Part shown: positions 54,364 to 63,964 of the stretch, piece after piece
Layout of the letters: every line of letters starts with the position of its first letter
How positions within the stretch are numbered: the first letter of the stretch is position 1
Assembly (NCBI GenBank): GCA_029864335.1
Contig: JAOTTS010000004.1
Coordinates: forward strand, 24,818-88,817
Source of the DNA: Candidatus Nitrosopumilus sp.
GTDB lineage: Archaea; Thermoproteota; Nitrososphaeria; Nitrososphaerales; Nitrosopumilaceae
Length of the DNA: 64,000 bases
Direction: 5' to 3'
The notes under the pieces: generated by a model
Database searches by the model: none
Seen by the model: only the letters and a program-made list of their open reading frames with translations
What the model was told of the DNA's origin: nothing
Translations under genes and position numbers: made by a program

Positions 54364-55311
54364 TTATTTCTGCTCGAAGATCTTGATTGCTTGTGGTGGG
54401 CATACACCTTCACATGCAAGGCAAAAGATACAATCGGGCTCTTTTGACATTAGTGGTTTTTTGTCAGATGCAGGATTTCCTGGAGTATCAAACCACTCGT
54501 AGACTCCTACTGGACATGCTTCTATACAACCACCATCTGCAATACAAATATCATAATCTACTGAAACAAATTCTCCCCAAACACCCATTATACCATTGCT
54601 TGTACCCTTTCTACCCCAAGTCTTGATTGTATGCTCTGGTGCTTCATATGGAGAAGAAGGTTTCATCTTTGCTTTGTATTCTAAATCAATAGGTCCTGGT
54701 TTTGCACCATCTGGGATTTCAATATCTGCATCGTCTTCTTCAGCATCATCTTCTTTAGCTTCAACTGGTTTTGGTTTTGCACCAAGAACAATTTTTGCCA
54801 ATGGAGTTAGTTCTTCTAGTTTTTGAATTGCAGCAACTTCAGAAATTTTTTCAGTTTTTGCAAAATAAGATATCATTTTGTCTGCCAAGATGGTGTTACG
54901 TAAAATAGTATCAATTACCATTTTTGCAAAATGGTCTGCTTTTTTTCTATAGTCTTTGACCCAGTTTGGATCACCGAATTTTTCAATTGGGAATATTTGA
55001 TAAATAATATCAACCACTTCACCGGTTACGATTTCTACTGTAACTGAAAGTTCAACTTCTTCGTATCCTTTAGCATCAACATCATCCATGTTTTGCTCCT
55101 TCCAACGATATGTTGCGTAAATCCTATCAGCATACATGTCCATTTCAAATGCCTTTTTGAGACCATCATGTACGGATTTTAGTTCTGTTGGTTCTTCTAA
55201 TTTAATTGGTAATCGGTATAATCCAAGTTTATAACCATGTAAAGGATAAACCCCACGCTTTGCAGTTGGAGCCTCCATGGAATAAACTCGATCTTTTAAA
55301 AGTAAAGACAT
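54364..55311 (-). CDS. Ferredoxin-domain protein with unique N-terminal domain
   Basis: A 315-aa protein. The C-terminal 90 residues match archaeal zinc-ferredoxin-type (Sulfolobus) ferredoxins: V-S-V-D-Y-D-I-C-I-A-D-G-G-C-I-E-A-C-P and C-I-F-C-L-A-C-E-G-V-C-P, two cluster sites, the first in a three-cysteine form suited to a [3Fe-4S] or labile cluster. The N-terminal about 170 residues are an alpha/beta domain of unknown type, and a Glu/Asp-rich linker joins them. Probably a redox partner. Confidence 0.85.
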   Translation of the reverse strand: MSLLLKDRVYSMEAPTAKRGVYPLHGYKLGLYRLPIKLEEPTELKSVHDGLKKAFEMDMYADRIYATYRWKEQNMDDVDAKGYEEVELSVTVEIVTGEVVDIIYQIFPIEKFGDPNWVKDYRKKADHFAKMVIDTILRNTILADKMISYFAKTEKISEVAAIQKLEELTPLAKIVLGAKPKPVEAKEDDAEEDDADIEIPDGAKPGPIDLEYKAKMKPSSPYEAPEHTIKTWGRKGTSNGIMGVWGEFVSVDYDICIADGGCIEACPVGVYEWFDTPGNPASDKKPLMSKEPDCIFCLACEGVCPPQAIKIFEQK

Positions 55312-55347
55312 CTAACTTTGATGATTCGATTTTATTTAAAAAGGTTA

Positions 55348-55656
55348 TCAGTCATCATCTGGACACGTCAACTCTCTGAGTTCGATGTATTTTTTTTCCA
55401 TGGCTTCGGCATGTTCTAAAACTTTGGATAGATCGTGCGAATCCTTTGCAAAATACCACCTAATCACTACCCAGTGCCCAATGCCATCCATATCATGAAT
55501 CATGCCCTTATCTGCTTTGACATTTAATTTCTCATCAATTGATGTCTCCTTTATGGTAAGGCCTCGTTTGGTTTTGTCTTCTAAGATAAAATGAGTATTG
55601 CCGTCTTTGATAAAATAGAAATTGCCTTTTTCAAGTACAGGAAGGTCTAGTAGCAA
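55348..55656 (-). CDS. Hypothetical protein co-transcribed with a sulfurtransferase
   Basis: A 102-aa protein, beta-rich N-terminal half (K-G-N-F-Y-F-I-K-D-G-N-T-H-F-I-L) and a helical C-terminus with one cysteine in E-L-T-C-P-D-D-D. It starts 1 nt after the sulfurtransferase stop, so translation is coupled and a role in sulfur transfer is possible. Family not recognised. Confidence 0.7.
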   Translation of the reverse strand: MLLDLPVLEKGNFYFIKDGNTHFILEDKTKRGLTIKETSIDEKLNVKADKGMIHDMDGIGHWVVIRWYFAKDSHDLSKVLEHAEAMEKKYIELRELTCPDDD

Positions 55657-55657
55657 T

Positions 55658-56503
55658 TTATTTTTCCACAGGATTTCCTATCATGTTACCCCATTCAGTC
55701 CAAGAACCATCATAGTTTCGAACCTTGGGGTATCCAAGTAGATATTTTAGGACAAACCAACTGTGAGAAGATCTTTCTCCAATTCTGCAATAACAAATTA
55801 CATCTTTATCAGGAGTAACACCTTTTGGCTCATAGTTTTGTCTTAATTCTTCAACTGCTTTGAAAGTTCCATCAGCATCATTGACTGCAGTTGCCCATGG
55901 GATATTATTTGCACCTGGAATATGTCCGCCTCTTTGTGCATGCTCCATTGGATATTCTGGAGGGGCAGTAATTTGACCAGTAAATTCTGCGGGTGATCTA
56001 ACATCAACCATTACAGTATCTTCTTTAGATAATGCACGGCTCACATCAAATAGATATGCTCTGAGTCCTTCATCTGGAGGTTGTGCAATGTAAGTTGTTG
56101 GTGGTAATTGTGGTTCATCAGTGGTGTAATCTCTATTTTCTAATTCCCATTTCTTTCTGCCACCATTCATTATTTTGAGATTCTCATGACCATAGATTTT
56201 GAAAACCCAGAAAACAAATGCTGCAAACCAATTGTTAAAGTCCCCATAAAGAATTACTTCGGTATCAGCAGTAATTCCGTTTTTAGCCATCAAGGCTTCA
56301 AATTGTTTTTTTTCAATAATATCTCTAGTAACTGAATCATTAATGTCACGTTTCCACCAAATCAGAGTTGCGCCATTAATGTGACCTTTTTGATATCCAT
56401 TAACTGGATCATAATCAACTTCGACTAGTTTTCTATTTTGATTTGGAGGATTTTGGGATACCCATTCAGTATCAACTAAAACTTCAGGATGTGCGTAACT
56501 CAT
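55658..56503 (-). CDS. Thiosulfate sulfurtransferase (two-domain rhodanese)
   Basis: A 281-aa tandem rhodanese. The N-terminal domain is inactive-type (Y-G-D-F-N-N-W at the loop position). The C-terminal domain has the active-site cysteine in C-Y-C-R-I-G-E-R-S-S near residue 236, a six-residue C-R-I-G-E-R loop. It transfers sulfane sulfur from thiosulfate or a persulfide. First gene of a two-gene operon. A paralogue lies at 57867. Confidence 0.93.
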   Translation of the reverse strand: MSYAHPEVLVDTEWVSQNPPNQNRKLVEVDYDPVNGYQKGHINGATLIWWKRDINDSVTRDIIEKKQFEALMAKNGITADTEVILYGDFNNWFAAFVFWVFKIYGHENLKIMNGGRKKWELENRDYTTDEPQLPPTTYIAQPPDEGLRAYLFDVSRALSKEDTVMVDVRSPAEFTGQITAPPEYPMEHAQRGGHIPGANNIPWATAVNDADGTFKAVEELRQNYEPKGVTPDKDVICYCRIGERSSHSWFVLKYLLGYPKVRNYDGSWTEWGNMIGNPVEK

Positions 56504-56596
56504 GATGTTTTTTCCATTGTTTTCATACTTATTTGTTTTTTTCTAAAACACTCCAAAAATATCATTTTTAAGTACAATGAGATTCAGTAGAACTAA

Positions 56597-57412
56597 TTGA
56601 AGCTTCAAAACGTTGCAGTGATAAGTAAAGTAGGTTCAAAAGATTCAGAGAAAGCTGCAAGAGAAGTTGCAAAAAAGTTTTTGGCAAGAAAATCTACAGT
56701 TTATACAATTTCCCCAGTTGTGGTTGAAGGAGCAAAAGAAATAGAAGATTTGGCAGAGATAAAAAAAATAAAACTCGATCTAGTTATTACCCTAGGTGGT
56801 GATGGTACAACTCTCAGGGTTTTTAGAAATCTTCAAAACGAGACACCAATTTTGACTATAAACGTGGGTGGCAACAGGGGAATTTTAGCAGAAATCACAA
56901 TTGAAGAAATCGATGATGCAATAAATGAAATTTTAAAAGATAATTTCTTTTTGGATAAAAGAATAAGAGTAGTAGCATCTTGTGGCGGAGTAGAATTTCC
57001 TCCCGCATTAAATGAGATATACATCAGCAGAGTAAACTTGACTAAAACTGCAGAGATTGAAATTAAATTTCAAAATGATACGGTAAAACAAAAAATGGAT
57101 GGAGTAATCATTGCAACTCCTAGCGGATCAACTGGGCACTCGTTTTCATTGGGAGGACCAATCTTGCATGAGAGTTTGAATGTTTTAATAATCACACCTG
57201 TTGCGCCAGTATACAGATTAGCATCAATAGTTGTTCCAGATGAGAAAATTGAAATTATTTGTTCTCATGATTGTAACATTGCAATGGATGCACAAGTTAT
57301 CAAAACAGCAGGGTATGAAGAACCAATAATTATCAAAAAATACAACAAACCAGCAGTCTTTGTAAGATTAAAAAAGCGGGGACTGAGGCAAATGAGCAAA
57401 CTTGGATTTTAG
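56597..57412 (+). CDS. nadK: NAD kinase
   Basis: Phosphorylates NAD to NADP. The 271-aa protein has the G-G-D-G-T motif near residue 67 and the second signature T-P-S-G-S-T-G-H-S near 177, plus N-V-G-G-N-R-G near 90. The start is TTG at 56597, matching the conserved N-terminus; no ATG is available. It overlaps nob1 by 11 nt. Confidence 0.95.
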   Translation: MKLQNVAVISKVGSKDSEKAAREVAKKFLARKSTVYTISPVVVEGAKEIEDLAEIKKIKLDLVITLGGDGTTLRVFRNLQNETPILTINVGGNRGILAEITIEEIDDAINEILKDNFFLDKRIRVVASCGGVEFPPALNEIYISRVNLTKTAEIEIKFQNDTVKQKMDGVIIATPSGSTGHSFSLGGPILHESLNVLIITPVAPVYRLASIVVPDEKIEIICSHDCNIAMDAQVIKTAGYEEPIIIKKYNKPAVFVRLKKRGLRQMSKLGF

Positions 57413-57881
57413 AATTTTAGACGCTAGTGCATTTTATGCTGGAGTTCCATTTGGATCAGCTGATGATTGCTACACAACATCTTTGGTTTACGATGAAATT
57501 AAACATATAAAGAAAAACCAGGATGTACTTGGAACTTTACTTGAAACAAATAGATTAAAAGTCAGAGAGCCTGACAAAGAATCAACAATGGCTGCAGTAA
57601 AGGCTGCAAGAGATACTGGAGACTATCAACAACTATCAAAGCAAGACGTTTCAATCATTGCATTGTGTATTGAGTTAAACGGCGAGATAATTAGCGATGA
57701 TTTTGCAATTTCAAATGTTGTAAGAAATCTAGGCCTGAAAATATCACCAATTATGACTCAGGGAATTACAGATGTAGGAAAATGGGCACATTATTGTCCA
57801 GGATGTAGAACTAACCATGACTCTGGAAGTGAATGTCCAATGTGTGGAACGCCATTAAAGAGAAGATTACTCAAGGGGTAA
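57402..57881 (+). CDS. nob1: rRNA-maturation endonuclease Nob1
   Basis: Cleaves the 3' end of pre-16S rRNA. The 159-aa protein has a PIN domain (I-L-D-A-S-A-F near residue 5, Y-D-E-I near 30, I-S-D-D-F-A near 96) supplying acidic metal ligands, and a C-terminal zinc ribbon C-P-G-C...C-P-M-C near residues 130-151. TTG start. The 3' end overlaps the convergent sulfurtransferase by 15 nt. Confidence 0.93.
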   Translation: MDFRILDASAFYAGVPFGSADDCYTTSLVYDEIKHIKKNQDVLGTLLETNRLKVREPDKESTMAAVKAARDTGDYQQLSKQDVSIIALCIELNGEIISDDFAISNVVRNLGLKISPIMTQGITDVGKWAHYCPGCRTNHDSGSECPMCGTPLKRRLLKG

Positions 57882-58625
57882 CTTTTTTCCATTCCACTCT
57901 ACAAAAGATCCGTCGTAGAGTTTTATATTATCAAATCCTGCAATTTTTAGTTGTAAAAATAGATTTGATGCTCTGTGTCCATGCATGCAGTAGCAAACTA
58001 TTTCTTTGTCCTTTGAGACATTATTTTGCAAAAATAACTCATCTAGGAATCCCTTGTCACGAAATAGATTTCCGTCATAACTAATCCCTTCAATAAACGG
58101 AATAAGTTTTGAGTTTGGTAGATGTCCATCCATGAATTCCTGAGGACTACGTGCATCTAAAATTTCAAAATCATTCAAATGATTTTTTAGAAAATTAGAT
58201 TCTATTCTGATTTTATTATTTATTTTTGGAGAAAATTTTGTAGGTTTTTGAGTTGCTGTTTGACGCGTTAATTCAAATCCATGTTTTTGTAAATCAGATG
58301 CATTTACATTGAGTAGACACGTTTTTTCATGTCCAAAATACAAAAACGTCCAAAGAATTCTTGCAACAGATGGATCCATTGCATCTCCAATCAACAGAAC
58401 TGTTTTTGATTCATCGATTCCTAAACTACTAAAGAGTTTGGTAATTTTTTCTTGTTCAATTACTAGGTTAGAACCAAATTCATCAAATCTAATTACCTGC
58501 TCTATTGAAAGTGACTGAGCATTTGGGAGATGCCCATAAAGGAACATTGTTTTGGGACGTGAATCTAAAATCACAATTTTAGGATCAGATAGATGTTCTT
58601 TGAGCCAATCAACTGATACTAACAT
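57867..58625 (-). CDS. Second two-domain rhodanese sulfurtransferase
   Basis: A 252-aa tandem rhodanese. The C-terminal active site reads C-Y-C-M-H-G-H-R-A-S near residue 212, differing from the paralogue at 55658 (C-R-I-G-E-R), so donor or acceptor preference is probably different. The N-terminal domain lacks the cysteine (L-I-G-D-A-M-D-P). It opens with M-L-V-S-V-D-W-L-K-E-H-L. Cellular role not known. Confidence 0.92.
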   Translation of the reverse strand: MLVSVDWLKEHLSDPKIVILDSRPKTMFLYGHLPNAQSLSIEQVIRFDEFGSNLVIEQEKITKLFSSLGIDESKTVLLIGDAMDPSVARILWTFLYFGHEKTCLLNVNASDLQKHGFELTRQTATQKPTKFSPKINNKIRIESNFLKNHLNDFEILDARSPQEFMDGHLPNSKLIPFIEGISYDGNLFRDKGFLDELFLQNNVSKDKEIVCYCMHGHRASNLFLQLKIAGFDNIKLYDGSFVEWNGKKLPLE

Positions 58626-58649
58626 AATAAATTTATCTTTGTTAAATTA

Positions 58650-59345
58650 TTAATTTGTATCATGCAAAGTTTTTTGATTAGATTTTTTTAAATGTTTACT
58701 TTTAGAGTCCAGCATATTTTTTATTTTCTTGGCTCGTGCTTCACCTAGGCCCTCAACTTTTGTCAAATCAGCAGTTGTTGCGGTAAAAACTTTCAGAGGG
58801 GTACCAAATTTCTCCAGCATTCGAATTGCAAATTTCTCTCCAATTCCAGGTAAACTACAAAGTGCAGATAGTTGTTGTTGTTCTAGATCAGTTGATTTTT
58901 TTATTTTTTTCAGATACGGTCCTTTGTGAGATTCTTTTCTAGAGCACATCGATACCAATAATTTTGCAGTGTGAGTAGCACTTGGTGTAGGAATGATGGG
59001 GATTTTAAAATCAAGAACTACTGTAGATATTGCACCATAAAATATTAGAGGATTTTCTGTAATTTCTTCAATTTCATCTACATTTCCCTCCATGAGAACA
59101 ATTGGATTCTCAAAGTGCTCCTTTAGTCTTGAGCACTGATCAAATAGCCTTCCATCAAAGACTGATGCCATTAGATCACGAATACTTTTCCGTTCAACAA
59201 TTGTTTCAGGTCCAACAATATAATCTCCAATAGGAAGTGTCTTCATCTCAAGATTCATTCCAACTGATTTTAAGAGTTCAGGAATTCCACTTTTGCGCTC
59301 TCGCTCATCTACAATGATTCGGAGATTTTCTAATTTCATTAACAA
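58650..59345 (-). CDS. XPF/ERCC4-type structure-specific nuclease
   Basis: A 231-aa nuclease of the short archaeal XPF form without a helicase domain. Catalytic motif V-E-R-K-S-I-R-D lies near residue 51 with upstream D-E-R-E-R near 13. The C-terminus has tandem helix-hairpin-helix motifs (L-P-G-I-G-E-K-F-A near 165, V-E-G-L-G-E-A-R-A near 197). Cuts branched DNA in repair. The tail Q-K-T-L-H-D-T-N resembles a PCNA-binding motif but lacks its aromatic pair. Confidence 0.92.
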   Translation of the reverse strand: MLMKLENLRIIVDERERKSGIPELLKSVGMNLEMKTLPIGDYIVGPETIVERKSIRDLMASVFDGRLFDQCSRLKEHFENPIVLMEGNVDEIEEITENPLIFYGAISTVVLDFKIPIIPTPSATHTAKLLVSMCSRKESHKGPYLKKIKKSTDLEQQQLSALCSLPGIGEKFAIRMLEKFGTPLKVFTATTADLTKVEGLGEARAKKIKNMLDSKSKHLKKSNQKTLHDTN

Positions 59346-59391
59346 TACTTAGAATGAATTCTTAATATCTTATATGAAATAGAATTGATGA

Positions 59392-59784
<393 letters not shown>

Positions 59785-60277
59785 AATAACTCAAAAATTT
59801 TATTTCATTATATCTTTACCGATATGGGACAATAATGGCTTGATCTTGTTTCGAATGTTATATTTAGGAACGAGTATTCACCCCAAACATCATCAGACTA
59901 TAAGAAACTCAAACAATCCTTAGGTCCAGGTCTTTAACTGTTAAGAGAATTTTCTAAAATATTTTGAATGTAGCTTTTTTGGAACTGTTCAGTAGACAAA
60001 CTCGATTATTCTATATCCTTTGGAATTTCCATTTATCCTTGATAGAAAAAACAGATAAAACAGAATCAAATCTAAAGAGTAATTTGTGCTCAATTTTTGA
60101 TAAATTCTAGTTTGACGAGCAGATTATTTTTAAATTACAACATAGTTTACCTTATCTAATTCATTGAAGTCCATTTTTACATTGATTTCATGCTAGATGT
60201 GACTGCTGAATAGACTTCATATTTCTAGCTCAGATGGTTTTTATCTACAAGTTGAGATATGACTAGTGGGTTAAACT
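59785..60277. other. Non-coding stretch
   Basis: About 490 bases with no supported gene, tRNA or repeat. It holds the prefoldin promoter at its left end and the promoter of the small gene at 60278 on the right (T-rich with GGTTTTTATCTAC). Confidence 0.4.
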
Positions 60278-60487
60278 ATGAAAATTATCATTAAAAGAAA
60301 AGAGCCGATCAGAGTATACCATGAACCCAGAAACGTGACTATTCATCCAAAAGGCAAAAAGGTAGACACATTCAATTCAGACGGGTCGCTGCTTGAAACA
60401 TTTGAACTTATAGACAAAGATGTTTCATGGGTTGAAGATCATGAAAAGGATCTAATGGAACTTGTCCTGACTTTAAACGTAAAATAA
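60278..60487 (+). CDS. Small hypothetical protein (69 aa)
   Basis: Reads M-K-I-I-I-K-R-K-E-P-I-R-V-Y-H-E, then G-S-L-L-E-T-F-E-L and D-H-E-K-D-L-M-E-L-V. Strand-rich start and helical acidic end. Codon use is like core genes. Function unknown. It converges with the zinc-ribbon microprotein at 60518. Confidence 0.55.
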   Translation: MKIIIKRKEPIRVYHEPRNVTIHPKGKKVDTFNSDGSLLETFELIDKDVSWVEDHEKDLMELVLTLNVK

Positions 60488-60517
60488 TGTAGAGTAGAAT
60501 GGTTTTAAGTAGACAAA

Positions 60518-60664
60518 CTATCGTATAACATAACCCATATTTTTACAGATCGTACATTTGACATTTCTGACAAACTCTTCACCAGATGGAGATATCAAAT
60601 TTGTGTTAACTGAAACCTCTATCGTAGGAGTCATTTTACAGTTTTTGCAATAAAGTTTTTCCAT
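60518..60664 (-). CDS. Zinc-ribbon microprotein (48 aa)
   Basis: ATG 60664, TAG 60518-60520. Starts MEKLYCKNCKMTPTIEV and ends K-C-T-I-C-K-N-M-G-Y-V-I-R. Two C-x-x-C knuckles separated by 27 residues, with beta-type sequence between, form a classical small zinc ribbon. Function unknown; transcription- or ribosome-associated roles are common for such proteins. Confidence 0.65.
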   Translation of the reverse strand: MEKLYCKNCKMTPTIEVSVNTNLISPSGEEFVRNVKCTICKNMGYVIR

Positions 60665-61244
60665 CCTAAATGTGATATTTAGATTATTCATGACAGTGGA
60701 TGTTTTTAAGATTTAAAAAGATCAATCATACATAGTATAGAAAAATTAATCCGTTGAAAAAAGTGAACACTAGTTTAATTGGTTATCTTAATCATTAAAG
60801 AAGACCACCAATATTCAAATGAAGATTTTGTGATCAACATTCTCTTTTCTGACCTCACTGATTTTCAATCTACAGATAGACTTTCAGTTCGTATGAATAT
60901 TCCATGATCTTTTGGAATAGACATGGGTAGGATATGAGATCTAAGTAAATGAATTTTGGAAATTAAAGAGAGGATTATTGCATAATCTTATGATGATAAT
61001 AAGATGAACCTGACTGCAAGACTCCCCAATACAATCTGGTCCTATTGAATAACTGGTCTATGTTATACACTGTATGGCAAGTGCTTGATATTGTGTTGAA
61101 TTTTTTTCCATAAAAGATAAAGGATGAAAATGATAGTAAGTCTTTTTTAACATAATTTATGGAATTTAATTATTCATAATCTTGCATAGGATATTGAAAA
61201 TATTGTATGTTGTAATTTAAAAAAAGGACACATGGCGTCTAATT
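60665..61244. other. Non-coding stretch carrying one arm of a 41-nt inverted repeat
   Basis: No supported gene. A 42-codon frame at 60779-60907 (TTG start) reads protein-like but is unassignable. The exact repeat arm at 60926-60966 lies here. Confidence 0.4.
60926..60966 (+). repeat. Perfect 41-nt inverted repeat, left arm
   Basis: Begins GGTAGGATATGAGATCTAAG and ends GGAAATTAA; its exact reverse complement is at 62654-62694. The pair bracket 1.7 kb containing the phasin-like gene and structured repeat copy C. Confidence 0.9.
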
Positions 61245-61661
61245 TTATGTGTATTTTTTCATACTAGATGCCATCAGTTCCATCATATTTTTATTCAGTG
61301 CACTGAATATCTTGGTGTTTTCACTGAATACATCAAATACTTTTTTTGATGTTTCGGTAGAATCAAAAACAAATTTGTTTTGACTTTGATATGCATTAGT
61401 TGCTCTCTCCAGCATATTCTGAATTTCTTTCATTGTTTCTTCAGGCATACTTACATTTAGACCTGCTTTGTCAGCATATTCTTGTTCTAAAGTAATAGAC
61501 GAATTAATCACATTCTTCCATGCCTCAAGATAGCTTTTTTGAACGTCTGTTGCTATTTGATGGTAAACTGGTGAAGATTTGTCAATTTCATTAAAAAATT
61601 TCTCGGTATTTTTTTTACATTCTGTAAAAATATCCTTTGATTCATCTGTAGTTTTACTCAT
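61245..61661 (-). CDS. Phasin-like protein
   Basis: A 138-aa all-helical protein (A-W-K-N-V-I-N-S-S-I-T-L-E-Q-E-Y near residue 50, Y-Q-S-Q-N-K-F-V-F-D-S near 94, terminal L-N-K-N-M-M-E-L-M). Length and helix pattern resemble phasins that coat polyhydroxyalkanoate granules, and PHA synthase occurs in related archaea, but no granule genes are nearby. Tentative. It lies inside the 41-nt inverted repeat. Confidence 0.5.
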   Translation of the reverse strand: MSKTTDESKDIFTECKKNTEKFFNEIDKSSPVYHQIATDVQKSYLEAWKNVINSSITLEQEYADKAGLNVSMPEETMKEIQNMLERATNAYQSQNKFVFDSTETSKKVFDVFSENTKIFSALNKNMMELMASSMKKYT

Positions 61662-61704
61662 GTAATAATATTGGGCTCATGATAAATAAGCTTAATCTAG
61701 AAAA

Positions 61705-61938
61705 TCAATAACTATTTTTCATAATCCTAGATAGGATTGTGAATTCGTATATTTTTGAAATTTGAATTGTGTGATCGTAACCTTTTGTTATCCATTTGAA
61801 AGCATTTGATGTCAATATAGATTTAGCATCAATTTCAATCCAACCCATACATGCACCATGCCTAAATGAAGATATGCCTGTGCTTGATTGCTTTTTCTTG
61901 TATTTCTTTAGGCAATTTAACAATAATCTGATAGTCAT
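61705..61938 (-). CDS. Possible hypothetical protein (77 aa)
   Basis: Reads K-K-Y-K-K-K-Q-S-S-T-G-I-S-S-F-R-H-G then M-G-W-I-E-I-D-A-K-S-I-L and F-K-W-I-T-K-G-Y-D-H. The middle part has protein-like composition, but both ends look random and a shadow frame exists on the other strand. It may be a fragment of a decayed gene. Confidence 0.3.
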   Translation of the reverse strand: MTIRLLLNCLKKYKKKQSSTGISSFRHGACMGWIEIDAKSILTSNAFKWITKGYDHTIQISKIYEFTILSRIMKNSY

Positions 61939-62251
61939 TTTTGTTACTAAAACCTACAAAAAATTTCTTGTTTATTGAATAGCACAAATATTCAAACATG
62001 GACTATTCTAAATATCTCTACTATCATGCATGTCAGGAAATATGGATCTTAGTGTCCAAAACACAGAATTGAGGTAGAAACAACTCTAAGGAAGCGAGAG
62101 ATTAGGAAAATACTCCAAATTTTTAACTACCAGTAAGCACAATCAAATCATGCAATCAAGGGGTTGCTAAAATCATACGATATCTGCAAAACTATTTGAC
62201 AATCTTGAATAATTTTACAAAAAATAGACATCAGAATTTTAATAATTGGAT
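61939..62251. other. Non-coding stretch
   Basis: AT-rich, no gene or hairpin of note between the fragment at 61705 and structured repeat copy C. Confidence 0.4.
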
Positions 62252-62370
62252 CTTAAGACCAACAACGATTAGTTACTTGGTGAGAGTTGAAATACATTCC
62301 ATCATATTGTGAATTTAGTATTTAGTTCATACTGAGAAATCCTACGTTTTTCTTTTAAGTAAATTGTGTA
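62252..62370 (+). repeat. Structured repeat, copy C
   Basis: Begins CTTAAGACCAACAACGATTA. It matches copy A (31057-31174, inverted) at about nine of ten positions over the first 90 nt and again at TTTTAAGTAAATT near the end. The core stem CCAA/TTGG is kept. The match extends well beyond the hairpin. Confidence 0.7.
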
Positions 62371-62432
62371 GTTGTTAGTTTAGGATTCTGCGGATAGGAG
62401 TCATCTAACCGTTTAACCGACCATAACCGTCC

Positions 62433-62462
62433 AAGGAATGGGCATACTTTGGCCCATTCTTT
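62433..62462 (+). terminator. Strong hairpin, terminator-like or end of a small RNA
   Basis: GAATGGGC (62436-62443), loop ATACTTTG, GCCCATTC (62452-62459), extendable outward by A-T and G-T pairs, followed by TTTCAAATTC. It is the most stable GC stem in this AT-rich non-coding region. A promoter-like TTTTAAGTAAATT lies about 80 nt upstream, so 62380-62462 could be a small RNA. Confidence 0.45.
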
Positions 62463-62653
62463 CAAATTCTCTTTCAATAATCTCGATCCCACTACAAACT
62501 ATCGATGATTTGTATGAATGAGTCATTCATGAGTATTTTAAGTAAAATTACTGGATAAATCGTGGAAAACACAAATTAGTCATGAGAAGAGATTCAGGTC
62601 TTGTCTTGGGTATTTTTTAATGAATGGAAACTTGTTTCATAATAACCTCCTCC
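62463..62653. other. Non-coding stretch
   Basis: No gene. A partial echo of the structured repeat's tail (GAGTATTTTAAGTAAAATTAC) lies near 62531-62551. Confidence 0.35.
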
Positions 62654-62694
62654 TTAATTTCCAAAATTCATTTACTTAGATCTCATATCCTACC
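62654..62694 (-). repeat. Perfect 41-nt inverted repeat, right arm
   Basis: Exact reverse complement of 60926-60966. No similarity is obvious outside the 41 nt on one side; a few matching bases (about AAGGAGGAGGTTAT versus AAAGAGAGGATTAT) continue on the other. Confidence 0.9.
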
Positions 62695-63964
62695 AATATC
62701 TAGTCTTTTATGCAGTCCTTGAATCACTTCATAAGCTGGATGTTCACTTAGAGAGAGTGTAGGTGGAAAACCAGAAAAACTGCACCTAGAGGACTAGATA
62801 TCTGGGCATCATATGCAACATTATCGGCTGCAATGCTGAAGAATATATAAAATTGATGTTCTACTATTTTAAAGGACAATCAAGACATCTAATGTGCAAA
62901 GGAGATAACAAGGATCCGCTAGATTCATGCAAGAAAAATAGTGGCAGAAGACACCAATATCAGAATTCAGTCGCAGTCCTAGGGAATAGTATGGATTGCG
63001 TGAATTTTTTCCTGTTTCGCTCGATAATGATGTAATTTTGTATGATTTCAGATATATTCATACCTACTCTCAACCCGGAATTGTTGGGTGCACTCTGAAA
63101 GTCTAGGTAAACCTTGTCCTTTATTTTGATTATAATCTCCCGCATTGATACAGTAGGATGTTGTAAAATAAAATCAGATCATTTAGAGTAATGTTATGTT
63201 CGGGTAAGATGTCATTTCATGAAATTAACTGTATCTTACTGATAGAATGTTTTGATATGTCATTATGGATGTTAGATATTGATTCGTCTTTGAATGTTAA
63301 ATCGCATACATAACACTTGAAACCATCACAGGGCATGCAATCAATTAGAAATTTTTAGTATTAAACCGACACGTAGAAATCATCAGTGATTTATTTAGAA
63401 AAACTTGATTTTATGAAAGATTGTTTTCGATTAGACCAGTATTCATATCAAATGTTAAAAGATGATTAAAAATCTTAAATTCTTGCTTTGAGCAACTGTG
63501 TCTCATGATGAAGTTACTTATTTTTGATAAATAAGGCATCTATTGATTCATTTCACTAATTTATCTTCACTGTGTTACAAACACTCCTCATGTAGGTTTT
63601 CGTTGTTTGTGATTCGATAACCACAGTGAAGTCTTATAACATCAGTCAATTCCAAAAATTGTTTCGAATTATTCAATAAAAGAACTACCAGTTTGATTCA
63701 GATATTTCTGCACCGACAAGGCAGGTATTGGAGCATCATAATCTCCATCTCTGTAAACATTATGATTGAATCTCCTTTGAAATACGAAATTAATGAGAAA
63801 TACAACCTTCTATTCATTCAGTTCATCTTCGTCAGACTCTCGTCTTGATGGTCGTACTGGAATAAACATGACTGTCAACAAGGAAAGCCTTGAAATGTAG
63901 TATATAGATCTGACTGATGAATCATCCGTAGAGGCTTTATGCATCGCTTTGGTAGTAGGCACAC
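62695..63964. other. Long non-coding stretch to the right edge
   Basis: About 1.3 kb with short open frames on both strands (around 62853-63145 and 63820-63990), none with recognisable protein character. No tRNA, CRISPR or terminator found. It may be decayed accessory DNA. Confidence 0.4.

Noticed and set aside
60779..60907. TTG-initiated 42-codon frame, K-E-D-H-Q-Y-S-N-E-D-F
   Set aside because: Protein-like but without motif or independent evidence; could be a fragment, not listed as a gene.
62853..63145. Short open frames on both strands (60-61 codons)
   Set aside because: No family, no coding character, overlapping each other; insufficient support.
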